A stretch of 64,000 nt of DNA, from assembly GCF_004571025.1 (NCBI RefSeq), contig NZ_SPQT01000008.1, forward strand, positions 124,001 to 188,000, written 5' to 3'. Positions 19,528-28,050 of the stretch are shown one piece after another; the stretch's first letter is position 1, and each line of letters opens with the position of its first letter. The notes beneath the pieces were generated by a model, which was not told the origin of the DNA, made no database searches, and worked only from the letters and a program-made list of their open reading frames with translations. The DNA comes from Bradyrhizobium niftali (GTDB lineage Bacteria; Pseudomonadota; Alphaproteobacteria; Rhizobiales; Xanthobacteraceae). A program made the position numbers and the translations under genes.

Positions 19528-20958
19528 TCAGTTCGCCCCCGCCAGCTTCCCCTTCTCGGTGCGTGCTGCGGCCACCACGTCGCGCACGAGATCGAACACG
19601 CCGTCCGCTTGCGGCGGCCAGTTCGGCGAGCGGCCGAGCCGCACGATCACCAGGCGCTCCGACGGAATCACGATCGTGTACTGCCCGATCGTGCCCTTGG
19701 CGAAGAAGGCATCGCGCGGCCAGCCGTGCGTGACGCGAAAGTTCGCACCAAAACCATCGCCCTGGTTGGTCCAGAAGCCGGCGCCGATACCGACCCAGGC
19801 GTTCGGGGTGGCGGACGCTGAATAATTCACCCAGCCCTCCGGCAGGATGCGCTTGCCGCCGACAACGCCGTCGTTGAGATAAAGCTGGCCGAAGCGCGCC
19901 CAGTCGCGCGCGGAGGCCAGCATGTTGCTGGAGCCCTCGATCGTGCCGGCACTGTCGAGCTGAAGCGTGACGTTGTTCATGCCGAGCGGCGCGAACAATT
20001 CGCGGCGCGCGAAGGCCAGCGCATCTACGGGCTTGCCGCCCGCGGCGTTGCGGATCAGATGCGCGAGAATGAGAAAATTGCCGTCGTGATAATTCCACGC
20101 AGTGCCCGGCGCGGTCGCGAGCGGCGCGCGCTCGGCAAAGCTGGTCATATCGTCTTCGGCGAACTTCATGGCGTTGACCGGCTCGAGCGCGGAACCGAGG
20201 GACGCCTCCAATGAACTTCCGAGCGCAATGCCTGCGGTGTGACGCAGCAACTGATCGACCGTGATGGCATGGTGCGGATCATCAGGATTTTGCCAGGCGG
20301 CGATTGGCGCGGGCCCATCCAGCTTCAACTTGCCCTGGCGCACGAGAATGCCTGTCAACGCTGAGATCACCGACTTCGTCATGGAGAAGCCGAGCAGCTG
20401 CGTCTCGGGCCCGATGCCATCGGCATAGCGCTCGGCAATGATGCGGCCGGCCTTCATGACGACGATTGCGCGGGTGCGGCGATGAGGCGGCTGCGCGGGC
20501 TCGGCGAAGGCGCGGTCGAGCGCGGCTGCCAGGTCCCCGCTTTGCGGCGGAGCGACTCCCGGGCCGGCGATCTCGGGCAGCAGCGCGGGCTGTTTGTCAG
20601 CAGGCGGCAATGCGACGTCAGTGATCCCCCGGCCGTGCTCGAGGGTGCAGCCGAGCCCCTCGCGATAGACGGCATGGCTGCGGCCGATGCCGAACAGGGT
20701 CACCGTGACATCCTTATGGGCGCGATCGATCTGCAAATTCATCGCCCAGGTCAGGAGGCCGGTACCCGGCATCGCGTCGGTGATCTCGGCGAGGTTGCGC
20801 TGGGGATCCAGACCGGAGACGAACGTCTCCGAGCAGAGCGTGTCGGCGATGAAGCCGGTAGCAACCTTGGGCACGTTACGCGCCCGCGCCGCGCCGAGCA
20901 CGAGGCCGGCGCAGGCGATGGCGGTGGTGAGGAGGACGATCTTACGGCGACGGGTCAC
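19528..20958 (-). CDS. Exported serine hydrolase of the beta-lactamase/class C (PBP-like) family
   Basis: The 476-residue protein begins with a basic signal-anchor (MTRRRKIVLLTTAIACAGLVL), so it is periplasmic or membrane tethered. The catalytic SxxK is SMTK near residue 190 in the context LLGFSMTKSVISALTG. The YxN equivalent is likely Y-H-D in WNYHDGN near 285, and the late HGW segment stands in for the KTG box. This family includes 6-aminohexanoate-oligomer hydrolase-like and esterase-like enzymes rather than true beta-lactamases. An N-terminal domain of about 130 residues precedes the catalytic region. The membrane AraC gene lies 144 nt upstream on the same strand. Confidence 0.85.
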   Translation of the reverse strand: MTRRRKIVLLTTAIACAGLVLGAARARNVPKVATGFIADTLCSETFVSGLDPQRNLAEITDAMPGTGLLTWAMNLQIDRAHKDVTVTLFGIGRSHAVYREGLGCTLEHGRGITDVALPPADKQPALLPEIAGPGVAPPQSGDLAAALDRAFAEPAQPPHRRTRAIVVMKAGRIIAERYADGIGPETQLLGFSMTKSVISALTGILVRQGKLKLDGPAPIAAWQNPDDPHHAITVDQLLRHTAGIALGSSLEASLGSALEPVNAMKFAEDDMTSFAERAPLATAPGTAWNYHDGNFLILAHLIRNAAGGKPVDALAFARRELFAPLGMNNVTLQLDSAGTIEGSSNMLASARDWARFGQLYLNDGVVGGKRILPEGWVNYSASATPNAWVGIGAGFWTNQGDGFGANFRVTHGWPRDAFFAKGTIGQYTIVIPSERLVIVRLGRSPNWPPQADGVFDLVRDVVAAARTEKGKLAGAN

Positions 20959-21102
20959 GGGCTTTCTCCGGCTGCGGGGCGTGTGCCGAGAGGAAGTCGG
21001 ATGCGGGGAATGCGCGCTCGCCGGATTTGGAAATCGGCCTCGTCGAAACTGGTCGGGGCTAGTCGATTCTGGAATTATATAGCGATTTCAATGGCCTGAA
21101 AT

Positions 21103-22164
21103 CTAGGCCGCATCGACTTTGAGCCGCCGGTACTCCGTCGGCGTCACGCCGGTGACCGCCTTGAAAGCGCGGTTGAAGGGGCCGAGGGACTGGAAGCCGG
21201 CGTCCATCGCGATGGTGATGACGGGGACCTCGGCCTGGGCGGGATCGGCGAGCGCGGCCTTGGCTTCCTCGATGCGGTGGTTGTTCAGGAACACATTGAA
21301 GTTGCGATAGCCGAGCCGCTGGTTGATCAAGCGGCGCAGCCGGTATTCGGGAATTTTCAGCCGGCCCGCCAGCACGCCGATGGTGATGTTCTCCTGACGA
21401 TAGATCCGCTCGTCCCCCATCAGCCGCATCAGGGCGTCGATGAGCTTTTGATCGGCGGCGTCATCGGCCGCAGGCTGACTGAAAACAATCGGCGGTGCGG
21501 GCTCCGCCGCGGCGGGAAACAGATCCGCCCCGTCAACGCGCATCATGGCATAGACGATCGCTGCGACAGTGCCGGCGAGCACGCCGGCACTGATGGTTTC
21601 GGCGACATCGCCGACGTGGTGGCCGGCGGCGGCGATCTGGAGCACCGCGTTCAGCCCGCCATAGAGCGCGGTTATGCAGACGATGAAGACACGAACGCGG
21701 CGGCGGCGCTCGACCAGGTCGGCCGGCCAGGAGGCGATCATCTGCCCGACCGCAAGCGCGATGAAACCGAGCACGATCAGATTGACCACCGTCACCGAGA
21801 ACCGCACATGGCCGCTGGGTGCAATCCAGACGCAGCCTGCGAAGCTGAAGGCCGTCACCAGCGCCCAGACCCATCCGTGCCACCAGCTGAGGCGAAACTC
21901 GTCGTCGAACAGGGAGCGTGTGAACAGCCAGAACACCACGATGGTGCCGGTCGACAACGCGATCAGCGGTGCATGCCAGAGCGGGATCCGCGACGTGACA
22001 TCCACCGAATAGCTCGCCGCATGCGCGGCCGAGCCCAGCGCGAAGGCCGCGCCGAGGCGAGCTGCGAGCACCTTGCGAAAGTCCTGCAACAGCGACGCCG
22101 CCAGCATCAGCAGCAGCGCGACGCTGGCGGCGCGAAAGGCGAGCTCGAGGGCGGCAAGGGTCAT
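21103..22164 (-). CDS. Membrane-anchored AraC family transcription regulator
   Basis: In this 353-residue protein the first 210 residues hold about six or seven hydrophobic segments (for example VALLLMLAASLLQDF and GTIVVFWLFTRSLF). The last 105 residues are a full AraC double helix-turn-helix, ending MDAGFQSLGPFNRAFKAVTGVTPTEYRRLK. A DNA-binding domain fused to a multi-span membrane sensor suggests regulation by an envelope or lipid-soluble signal. It lies just upstream of the exported serine hydrolase on the same strand, which is a plausible target. The fused architecture is clear from hydropathy by eye; the signal is unknown. Confidence 0.85.
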   Translation of the reverse strand: MTLAALELAFRAASVALLLMLAASLLQDFRKVLAARLGAAFALGSAAHAASYSVDVTSRIPLWHAPLIALSTGTIVVFWLFTRSLFDDEFRLSWWHGWVWALVTAFSFAGCVWIAPSGHVRFSVTVVNLIVLGFIALAVGQMIASWPADLVERRRRVRVFIVCITALYGGLNAVLQIAAAGHHVGDVAETISAGVLAGTVAAIVYAMMRVDGADLFPAAAEPAPPIVFSQPAADDAADQKLIDALMRLMGDERIYRQENITIGVLAGRLKIPEYRLRRLINQRLGYRNFNVFLNNHRIEEAKAALADPAQAEVPVITIAMDAGFQSLGPFNRAFKAVTGVTPTEYRRLKVDAA

Positions 22165-22247
22165 CGGGCGATGCGAACAGTCTCGGATGAAATCAGCCGA
22201 ACATCGTTCGTTGCGCCGGCTTTTTCAAGGACCATCCGCACCGCAGG

Positions 22248-22350
22248 TGTCATCGCCCGGCTTGACCGGGCGATCCAGTACTCCGAGACGGTCGTGGTTG
22301 AGCCGAGAGGCCGCGGCGTACTGGATGCTCCGCCTTCGCGGGGCATGACA
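22248..22350 (+). repeat. 103-bp cloverleaf-like repeat, copy 1
   Basis: Ends are tgtcat and atgaca. Inside are a hairpin tcgcccgg/ccgggcga, a ccagtac/gtactgg inverted pair around a 36-nt variable core, and a second GC hairpin (ccgccttcgcgg). It shares length and layout with 24430-24532 and, inverted, with 31621-31723. Confidence 0.85.
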
Positions 22351-22458
22351 GGCGGAGTATCTGGAGCTATTGCCCGCGACGTCTGGGCCCGGCTTTGTCG
22401 CGACGGCGATACCAAATCCTGCTACTATCGCATCCAAGAAAGTCAAAAGGAGTCCACC

Positions 22459-23376
22459 ATGAGCTGGCAACCCTCCAACGATCCCGTGCTCGGCGATCCC
22501 ATGTCCTGCGATGCGCTCGATCTCGTCATCGTGCCGCGCACGCGCGACCTCGGCGACGGATTTGAAGTGCGCCGGGCGCTGCCGCATGGCAAGCGGCAGA
22601 TGGTCGGGCCGTTCATCTTCTTCGACCATTTCGGCCCGGTGCAGTTCGTCTCCGGCAAGGGCATGGACGTGCGGCCGCATCCGCATATCGGGCTTGCCAC
22701 CGTCACCTATCTCTTTGACGGCTCGATCATGCATCGCGACAGCGAGGGCAACATCCAGGAGATCCAGCCAGGCGCGATGAATTTGATGACCGCCGGACGC
22801 GGCATCGCGCATTCCGAGCGCACGCCGGATGCTCAGCGCGCCTCGGGCCAGAAGATGCTGGGCCTGCAAAGCTGGATCGCACTGCCGGCCGGATCGGAAG
22901 AGATCGCGCCGTCGTTCCAGCACTACGGCGCGGGCGATTTGCCGATGATCTCCGAGCGCGATTTCACCGCGCGGGTGATCGCGGGCTCCGCCTTCGGCAT
23001 CACCTCGCCTGTTACGATGGTCTCGCCCTGGTTCTACACCGAGGTGACGGCGATCGCGGGCGCGAGCGTGCCGCTCGACCCCGATCACGAGGAGCGTGCG
23101 ATCTACGTGGTGGACGGCGAGGTCGAGATCGCGAACGAGCGCTATGAGGGACCGCGGCTGCTGATCTTCCGGCCCGGCGACCGCATCACCGTGAAGGCGC
23201 TCAAGGCAACGCGCATGATGTTTCTCGGCGGCGATGCATTGGAGGGCCCGCGCCACATCTGGTGGAATTTCGTCTCCTCCAGCAAGGAGCGGATCGAGCA
23301 GGCCAAGCAGGACTGGAAAACCGGCCGCTTCGCGGCGGTTCCGCAGGAACATGAGTTCATTCCGCTGCCGGAATAG
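22459..23376 (+). CDS. Pirin family protein
   Basis: The 305-residue bicupin has the pirin metal site: the histidines of RPHPHIGLATVTYLFDG near residues 73-89 and HSERTP near 122. Pirins include quercetin dioxygenases and redox-sensitive regulators; the role here is unknown. ATG 22459 follows AAAAGGAG and is chosen over many upstream in-frame codons that run through repeat DNA. The C-terminal segment GPRHIWWNFVSSSKERIEQAKQDW is characteristic. It lies downstream of the 103-bp repeat and 78 nt before purC on the same strand. Confidence 0.92.
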   Translation: MSWQPSNDPVLGDPMSCDALDLVIVPRTRDLGDGFEVRRALPHGKRQMVGPFIFFDHFGPVQFVSGKGMDVRPHPHIGLATVTYLFDGSIMHRDSEGNIQEIQPGAMNLMTAGRGIAHSERTPDAQRASGQKMLGLQSWIALPAGSEEIAPSFQHYGAGDLPMISERDFTARVIAGSAFGITSPVTMVSPWFYTEVTAIAGASVPLDPDHEERAIYVVDGEVEIANERYEGPRLLIFRPGDRITVKALKATRMMFLGGDALEGPRHIWWNFVSSSKERIEQAKQDWKTGRFAAVPQEHEFIPLPE

Positions 23377-23454
23377 GCTAATCCGGTTTCCGGCTGCGCT
23401 GTCCGGTGCAGCCGGATTTTCTGCCTGAAGGCCCTGTCCGCGAAAGCTTTGCCG

Positions 23455-24369
23455 ATGACCACCATGCTCTCCAGCGATCTGCCCCTCCCCAAGATCGGGC
23501 GCGGCAAGGTGCGCGATATCTACGCCGTCGACGACGACCGCCTGCTGCTCCTCACCACCGACCGCATCAGCGCCTTCGACGTCGTGATGGGCGAGACCAT
23601 CCCGATGAAGGGCGCGGTGCTGACCCAGATCAGCGCGTTCTGGTTCAACGAGCTCGAAGGCGTGGTGCCGCATCACATGATCAGCGCCGACACCGACGAG
23701 ATTATCGCGGCCGTCCCTGCCCTGAAGCCGCACCGCGCCGAAATTCTCGGCCGCGCCATGCTCTCCCGCCGCACCACGGTGTTTCCGATCGAATGCGTGA
23801 TCCGCGGCTATCTCTCCGGCTCGGCCTGGAAGGAATATGCGGCCAGCGGCACGCTCGCGGGCGAGAAGCTGAAGGCGGGCCTCGTCGAGAGCGAAAAGCT
23901 GGAGCCGGCGATCTTCAGCCCGGCGACCAAGGCCGAGACCGGGCATGACGAGAACATCACGATCGCGCGGATGCGCGAGGTGGTCGGCGACGAGACAGCC
24001 TATACGCTCGAGAGCATGACGCGCGCGATCTACACGCTCGGCGAGGAGCTGGCGCGCGAAGAGGGCATCATCATCGCGGACACCAAGTTCGAGTTCGGCC
24101 GCGACAAGGACGGCCGCATCATCCTGATCGACGAGGTGATGACACCGGACTCCTCGCGCTTCTGGGCGGCCAGTGCCTACAAGCCCGGCCAGCCGCAGGC
24201 GAGCTTCGACAAGCAGCCGCTGCGCGACTATCTCGACGTCGAGCGCCGCGCCGGCCGCTGGAACGGCGACGCCCCGCCGCCACCGCTGCCGGCGAGCGTG
24301 GTGGAGGCGACCAGCAAAAGGTATCTGGAAGCGTATCGGCGCGTGACGGGGAAAGAGCTGACGATTTAG
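23455..24369 (+). CDS. purC: Phosphoribosylaminoimidazole-succinocarboxamide synthase
   Basis: The 304-residue SAICAR synthetase joins aspartate to CAIR in purine synthesis, using ATP. The N-terminal KIGRGKVRDIYAVDDDRLLLL glycine-rich loop and SAFDVVMGETIPMKG are diagnostic. FEFGRDKDGRIILIDEVMTPDSSRFW contains the conserved catalytic region. The length is closer to the longer eukaryote-like form (about 300 residues) than to the 240-250-residue bacterial form, and no other pur gene is adjacent, so it may be a second copy. ATG 23455 is preferred over TTG 23449; ATG 23464 is possible. Confidence 0.93.
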   Translation: MTTMLSSDLPLPKIGRGKVRDIYAVDDDRLLLLTTDRISAFDVVMGETIPMKGAVLTQISAFWFNELEGVVPHHMISADTDEIIAAVPALKPHRAEILGRAMLSRRTTVFPIECVIRGYLSGSAWKEYAASGTLAGEKLKAGLVESEKLEPAIFSPATKAETGHDENITIARMREVVGDETAYTLESMTRAIYTLGEELAREEGIIIADTKFEFGRDKDGRIILIDEVMTPDSSRFWAASAYKPGQPQASFDKQPLRDYLDVERRAGRWNGDAPPPPLPASVVEATSKRYLEAYRRVTGKELTI

Positions 24370-24429
24370 GCAGCGGCTGTTGCCACAAACTCGTCATTGC
24401 GAGCCAACGGGTCCGCGCAACACGCTCGT

Positions 24430-24532
24430 TGTCATCGCCCGGCTTGACCGGGCGATCCAGTACTCCGTGACGCCAGTGATCGAATCGAGAAGCCGCAGCG
24501 TACTGGATTCCCCGCCTTCGCGGGGAATGACA
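24430..24532 (+). repeat. 103-bp cloverleaf-like repeat, copy 2
   Basis: It has the same length as the copy at 22248-22350, with identical end hairpins and a different 36-nt core. It fills much of the purC downstream gap (24370-24670), which otherwise shows nothing coding. Confidence 0.85.
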
Positions 24533-24670
24533 GCGGTGGGCGTGGAACCGCTTTCTGCCACAACATCGAATGTTGTGGCGCAGGCTTCGGCTTTTCTGTC
24601 CACCATATGGTTGACCATTCACACGGCGTGAACGGAGATCCTCACCGCGGAACTGTCGGATATTTCATAG

Positions 24671-24988
24671 TTACAAGAATCCTGTTGCGGTAAGTCCGTA
24701 GTCGTCTACGTCTCGGACGAGACTTTTCTCAGGGGCGGGTGCCACGGCGTGACAGATCCAGTGCGCGTTCACGTCGCCTGCAAGCGAAAAGCGCAGGTCC
24801 GGAAGCCTTGCCTGCAAGGCTTCCACCAGGCGCTCGATTGCATCCCGTCCGGCGACCGAGTCATTCGGGTCGATGTAGACGCATTCGTCGCTGAAGACAT
24901 CGTCGATCAGCCGTCGGCGTTTGCCGGCATCTCGCTCGTTCCAGACGGCAATGTAGTTCTGGACGAGATTTGTCACGCGTTCGCTCAT
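24671..24988 (-). CDS. Nuclear transport factor 2 / SnoaL-like protein
   Basis: The 105-residue protein has the start VTNLVQNYIAVWNERDAGKRRRLIDDVFSDECVYIDP, a standard NTF2-like alpha-beta opening. DSVAGRDAIERLVEALQARLPDLRFSL continues the fold. The end (DYGLTATGFL) stops where relatives usually have several more residues, and the middle HWICHAVAPAP segment is poorly conserved, so the gene may be slightly truncated or decayed. Substrate and partner are unknown. ATG 24988 follows GAGGAGAAAATCC. It is co-oriented with the downstream epimerase gene's strand but separated by the latter's upstream-facing arrangement. Confidence 0.7.
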   Translation of the reverse strand: MSERVTNLVQNYIAVWNERDAGKRRRLIDDVFSDECVYIDPNDSVAGRDAIERLVEALQARLPDLRFSLAGDVNAHWICHAVAPAPEKSLVRDVDDYGLTATGFL

Positions 24989-25022
24989 TGGATTTTCTCC
25001 TCCACATGACCATGCCTGCCGT

Positions 25023-25904
25023 TTACGACAGGGTATCGCTAACCATCGTGTCCAGGCTGCTCGCGGCGACGCCCAACAGTTTCTCGGTATCGCCGGCGTC
25101 GAGCAGAAGCGGCTTCTCGAACAGATAAGACATCTCGATCCCTTCGCTGAAGCCGATGCCCTCCAGATCGGCCGAGGTGAGGCGAAGCAGGTCCGGAACG
25201 TCGATCTTCAGCGCGACCGCAAATCTGCGCACCAGTTCGCGCACGGACGCGGACTGCGATGGCACGTGAAAGGCGCGGCCCCATTTTCCGGTAAAGCGCG
25301 ACGCAGCGATCAGCGTCCTCGCCGTGTCCTTGGTGAAAGACCAGGCATGCGCCACATCGGGATCGCCGAGGAACGCGACCGGCTCGTTCTTGAGCAGCGA
25401 CGGCAGTGCCAGCAGCGAGAAATACGCGACCGCGCCCTTGCCGAGATAGTCGCTTGCGCGGACCTCGAGCGCGGGAACGTTCGATCGCAGCGCACGCTGC
25501 CACATGATGTGCCGGGTCGTGCCCTTCCGGGTGGTCGGGTCCGGCTCCAGGTCCGCAGTGAGAGGGCTCACGGCCGCCGCGCCATAGCCATAGACATTCC
25601 CGACCACGAGTAGCCTCGCACCAACCTGCTCGGCCGCCTTGACCGTTCCGTCCATGATCGGAAAGAAGTCGGTCGGCCATCTGTGATAGGCGGCCATGGC
25701 GCACATGAAGATCGCATCGGCGCCCTTGGCCAATCCGGCGAGCTGCGCAGCGTCGGTGGCATCCGACGAAACCGTGCGCACATCGCCGGCATCGAGCGAC
25801 CCGGCATTCCTGCTCGTCAGGATGACGCTGTGTCCCTGCTCTGCCAGGAGGCGAGCCGTCTCGCGTCCAACGGGACCGGCTCCGACAATCACGTAATGAC
25901 TCAC
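25023..25904 (-). CDS. NAD(P)-dependent epimerase/Rossmann-fold protein
   Basis: The 293-residue protein starts MSHYVIVGAGPVGRETARLLAEQGH, a complete GxGxxG dinucleotide-binding motif. It follows the extended short-chain (epimerase-like) pattern: VGNVYGYGAA near residue 100, and a helix RKGTTRHIMWQRAL in place of the YxxxK helix. The strict Tyr is not obvious, so catalysis may be atypical, as in NmrA-like sensors. It is divergent from the AraC gene with only 30 nt between start codons, so the AraC product is a likely regulator. NTF2-like gene 24671-24988 lies downstream on the same strand. Confidence 0.85.
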   Translation of the reverse strand: MSHYVIVGAGPVGRETARLLAEQGHSVILTSRNAGSLDAGDVRTVSSDATDAAQLAGLAKGADAIFMCAMAAYHRWPTDFFPIMDGTVKAAEQVGARLLVVGNVYGYGAAAVSPLTADLEPDPTTRKGTTRHIMWQRALRSNVPALEVRASDYLGKGAVAYFSLLALPSLLKNEPVAFLGDPDVAHAWSFTKDTARTLIAASRFTGKWGRAFHVPSQSASVRELVRRFAVALKIDVPDLLRLTSADLEGIGFSEGIEMSYLFEKPLLLDAGDTEKLLGVAASSLDTMVSDTLS

Positions 25905-25934
25905 TTTGCATCCTCATTTGTCACGAAACGACAG

Positions 25935-26843
25935 ATGAGTTCTTTGGCGCCGGAGCCGTTGAAAATCGCGCACGATGCGCCAAATATCGAGCACGTTCCG
26001 CCAAGATCTGGAGCCTGGCCCATGCATGCGAGACCGCGTTCGGCGCCAACATCGGTCGGCACCGCCGCCGCGGCCATGCGAACCGAGCCACACTCCGTTG
26101 CGCTCGAGCCGATCCGCGATCACCGGATCGTCATCCACCTCAGCCCTGCGACGCGCTCATTCTGTCTTGAGACCGGGCATCAGTTTCTGCGTCAGGCCGG
26201 CGATATCGATGTGATTCCGTGCGGCGCCTTGGGCGGCTTTGTGGCGGAGACGCCCTACCAGTCGCTTCAGGTCCGACTCGCGCCGAGCATGCTGGACCAT
26301 GCAGCGTCGAGGGCTCGACAATTGGCATCCGCCCGACTGACGCACCATCATATGCTGCGAAATGACCGCATCGTTCTGCTTGGACAGGCTCTCGAAAGCG
26401 ACGTGAAAGCGGGCTCGCCGAGCGGCCCGTTGTTTGCCGAGAACGTGGGAATGGCCCTGGCGGTCGAATTGCTGAACCTGGCGAATGATCCGCCGGCCCA
26501 GGTCATCCGCCTGTCGAACGCGCAGCTCCGGAGAGTCCTGGCCTATATCGATGCAAATCTCGACCAGTCGCTCACCATCGACATTCTCAGCCGCGAGGCC
26601 GGTGTCAGCAGCTCGCATCTACGGGCCTGGTTCAAGGCGGCGATGGGCGTCACGGTCCATCGCTACGTTCTGAGGAGGCGGGTGGAGCACGCGCAGCAGC
26701 TGATGCTTCAAGGCAATCGCAAGCTCAGCGAAATTGCCCTTGAAGCGGGCTTTTCCCATCAATCTCACCTCGCCAAATGGATGCGTCGCGAGCTCGGACG
26801 CAGTCCCAGTCAGCTGCGCCGCGGCACGATGCCGACGAGCTGA
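25935..26843 (+). CDS. AraC family transcription regulator
   Basis: The protein is 302 residues from ATG 25935. The C-terminal 100 residues carry both helix-turn-helix units: LTIDILSREAGVSSSHLRAWFKAAMG and KLSEIALEAGFSHQSHLAKWMRRELGRSPSQLRR. The N-terminal 190 residues are a cupin-like sensor (VIPCGALGGFVAETPYQSLQV). It diverges from the epimerase gene, and the 30-nt gap must hold overlapping promoters or an operator. The start is uncertain: ATG 26022 would give a shorter protein, and codons further upstream would run into the epimerase gene. Confidence 0.85.
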   Translation: MSSLAPEPLKIAHDAPNIEHVPPRSGAWPMHARPRSAPTSVGTAAAAMRTEPHSVALEPIRDHRIVIHLSPATRSFCLETGHQFLRQAGDIDVIPCGALGGFVAETPYQSLQVRLAPSMLDHAASRARQLASARLTHHHMLRNDRIVLLGQALESDVKAGSPSGPLFAENVGMALAVELLNLANDPPAQVIRLSNAQLRRVLAYIDANLDQSLTIDILSREAGVSSSHLRAWFKAAMGVTVHRYVLRRRVEHAQQLMLQGNRKLSEIALEAGFSHQSHLAKWMRRELGRSPSQLRRGTMPTS

Positions 26844-27115
26844 TCCGCCGCTGCCAGCGCCTCTCCGTGATAAGGCAGTTGGCGTGACCCATTGCCGTGC
26901 GTTGGCTCAATAGCGGCCGGCGCCGATTTCCAGTATGATCCTGCCTGCCATTGGCTCTCCGAGCACGACACGGCGTGCCCCCGATGAAGCTTCTCCTATC
27001 AATCGCGACTTCGACTGCACGCCGCTCCAGACCAGCGCGAGGAAGACCTCCAGGGACCGCGCAACGGCCCCTGGACAGCGAAAGCGCATTTGGAAGACAG
27101 CAATGGAGAAGAAAC

Positions 27116-27532
27116 ATGACACGTACGTGTGCGAGAAGAATTGCACTGGCAGTCTCGACCTTTGCCTGCGCGGCGTTGTTCTCCTTCACCTGGACTGAGG
27201 AGCACGGTGTCTCGATGTCGGTCGACAGTGCACAGGCGCGGGTCGGTCGCCCGCTGACTCCCGTGAGCGTTGCTGGCGTGGCGCGTCGACAGACGCGGCG
27301 CGCAGTCTACGGTGCCGCCGCAGTCGGGGCAGGCGCCGCAGCAATTGGCACAACCGCCGCGATTGCCGCGACCTCACCTGGATGGGGGGCCGGTACGGGC
27401 TATTATGCGGGTGGCGGTCCTTACGCGGCTTACGGCTACTCCTCGGAGGACTGGCGGAGGCGAAACGGCATGGTCTGCACACCCGGTACGCTGACCAAGA
27501 TGGACGACGGCCGCATGTATCGCTGCCAGTAA
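27116..27532 (+). CDS. Small secreted protein with ARVGRP..SVAGVARR motif, copy 1
   Basis: The 138-residue protein is of unknown function. It has an N-terminal signal-like segment (RRIALAVSTFACAALFSF) and then a motif shared with the next gene: ARVGRPLTPVSVAGVARR, followed by TRRAVYGAAAVGAGAAA. The C-terminal part is Gly/Tyr-rich (GTGYYAGGGPYAAYGYSSEDW) and ends with a two-Cys tail (CTPGTLTKMDDGRMYRCQ). GGAGAAGAA precedes ATG 27116. Small, basic, Ala/Gly-rich exported proteins of this type recur in this genus. Confidence 0.75.
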   Translation: MTRTCARRIALAVSTFACAALFSFTWTEEHGVSMSVDSAQARVGRPLTPVSVAGVARRQTRRAVYGAAAVGAGAAAIGTTAAIAATSPGWGAGTGYYAGGGPYAAYGYSSEDWRRRNGMVCTPGTLTKMDDGRMYRCQ

Positions 27533-27723
27533 TGGCACAAACGCATCAGCGGGAGGCGGCTTTCGAGCCGTCTCCTGCATCTTGCACCCTTGCCAGAAGA
27601 CGCGCGCCCCGCAACAGCGGGCAAGCCGTTCCTGCAATTCCTCTGCTGCCTTGATCCAGATCAAGCCGGGAGCAAACGACAGAAGAATGCTGATCACTCG
27701 GCTTTAGCCCGAGGGAGGTTGCC

Positions 27724-27999
27724 ATGAAGCTGATCGACACCAAGCGAATGCTACTTGTTGCAGCCGTTCTCGGCTGTGGAATTTTCGGCTCGATCAATTG
27801 GTCACACGACGACGGCATCACGGTCGTCGTTCAAGCCGCTGAAGCCAGGGTCGGACGACCGGCGACCCCGGCAAGCGTCGCCGGCGTCGCGCGTCGCACC
27901 ACGCGGCGCGCCGTCGTCGGGGGAGCGGCCGTGGGTGCGGCAGCGGCCAGCACGGCATGCGTCCGCGTCTATGTGAACGGCGCCTACGTGTGCCGCTGA
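27724..27999 (+). CDS. Small secreted protein with ARVGRP..SVAGVARR motif, copy 2
   Basis: The 91-residue protein is of unknown function. Its N-terminal hydrophobic segment (MLLVAAVLGCGIFGSI) includes LGCG, which could be a signal or lipobox. It is followed by EARVGRPATPASVAGVARR and TTRRAVVGGAAVGAAAAS, almost the same as in the preceding gene. The C-terminus has two Cys (ACVRVYVNGAYVCR). A GAGGGAGG ribosome site lies just before ATG 27724. It is 191 nt downstream of its paralog; the two lack similarity outside the motif. Confidence 0.75.
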   Translation: MKLIDTKRMLLVAAVLGCGIFGSINWSHDDGITVVVQAAEARVGRPATPASVAGVARRTTRRAVVGGAAVGAAAASTACVRVYVNGAYVCR

Positions 28000-28050
28000 T
28001 GCATTCGCGCCGGCGAGTTCAAATCGCCGGCGCGCAGCATCGATTGCCGG

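Noticed and set aside
21277..22458. Long upstream in-frame extension of the pirin gene
   Set aside because: It runs antisense through the AraC gene and through a repeat. ATG 22459 has AAAAGGAG and full homology.
26844..27115. Possible small gene upstream of the first secreted protein
   Set aside because: Only short overlapping frames without ribosome sites or homology were seen; 272 nt of probable promoter region.
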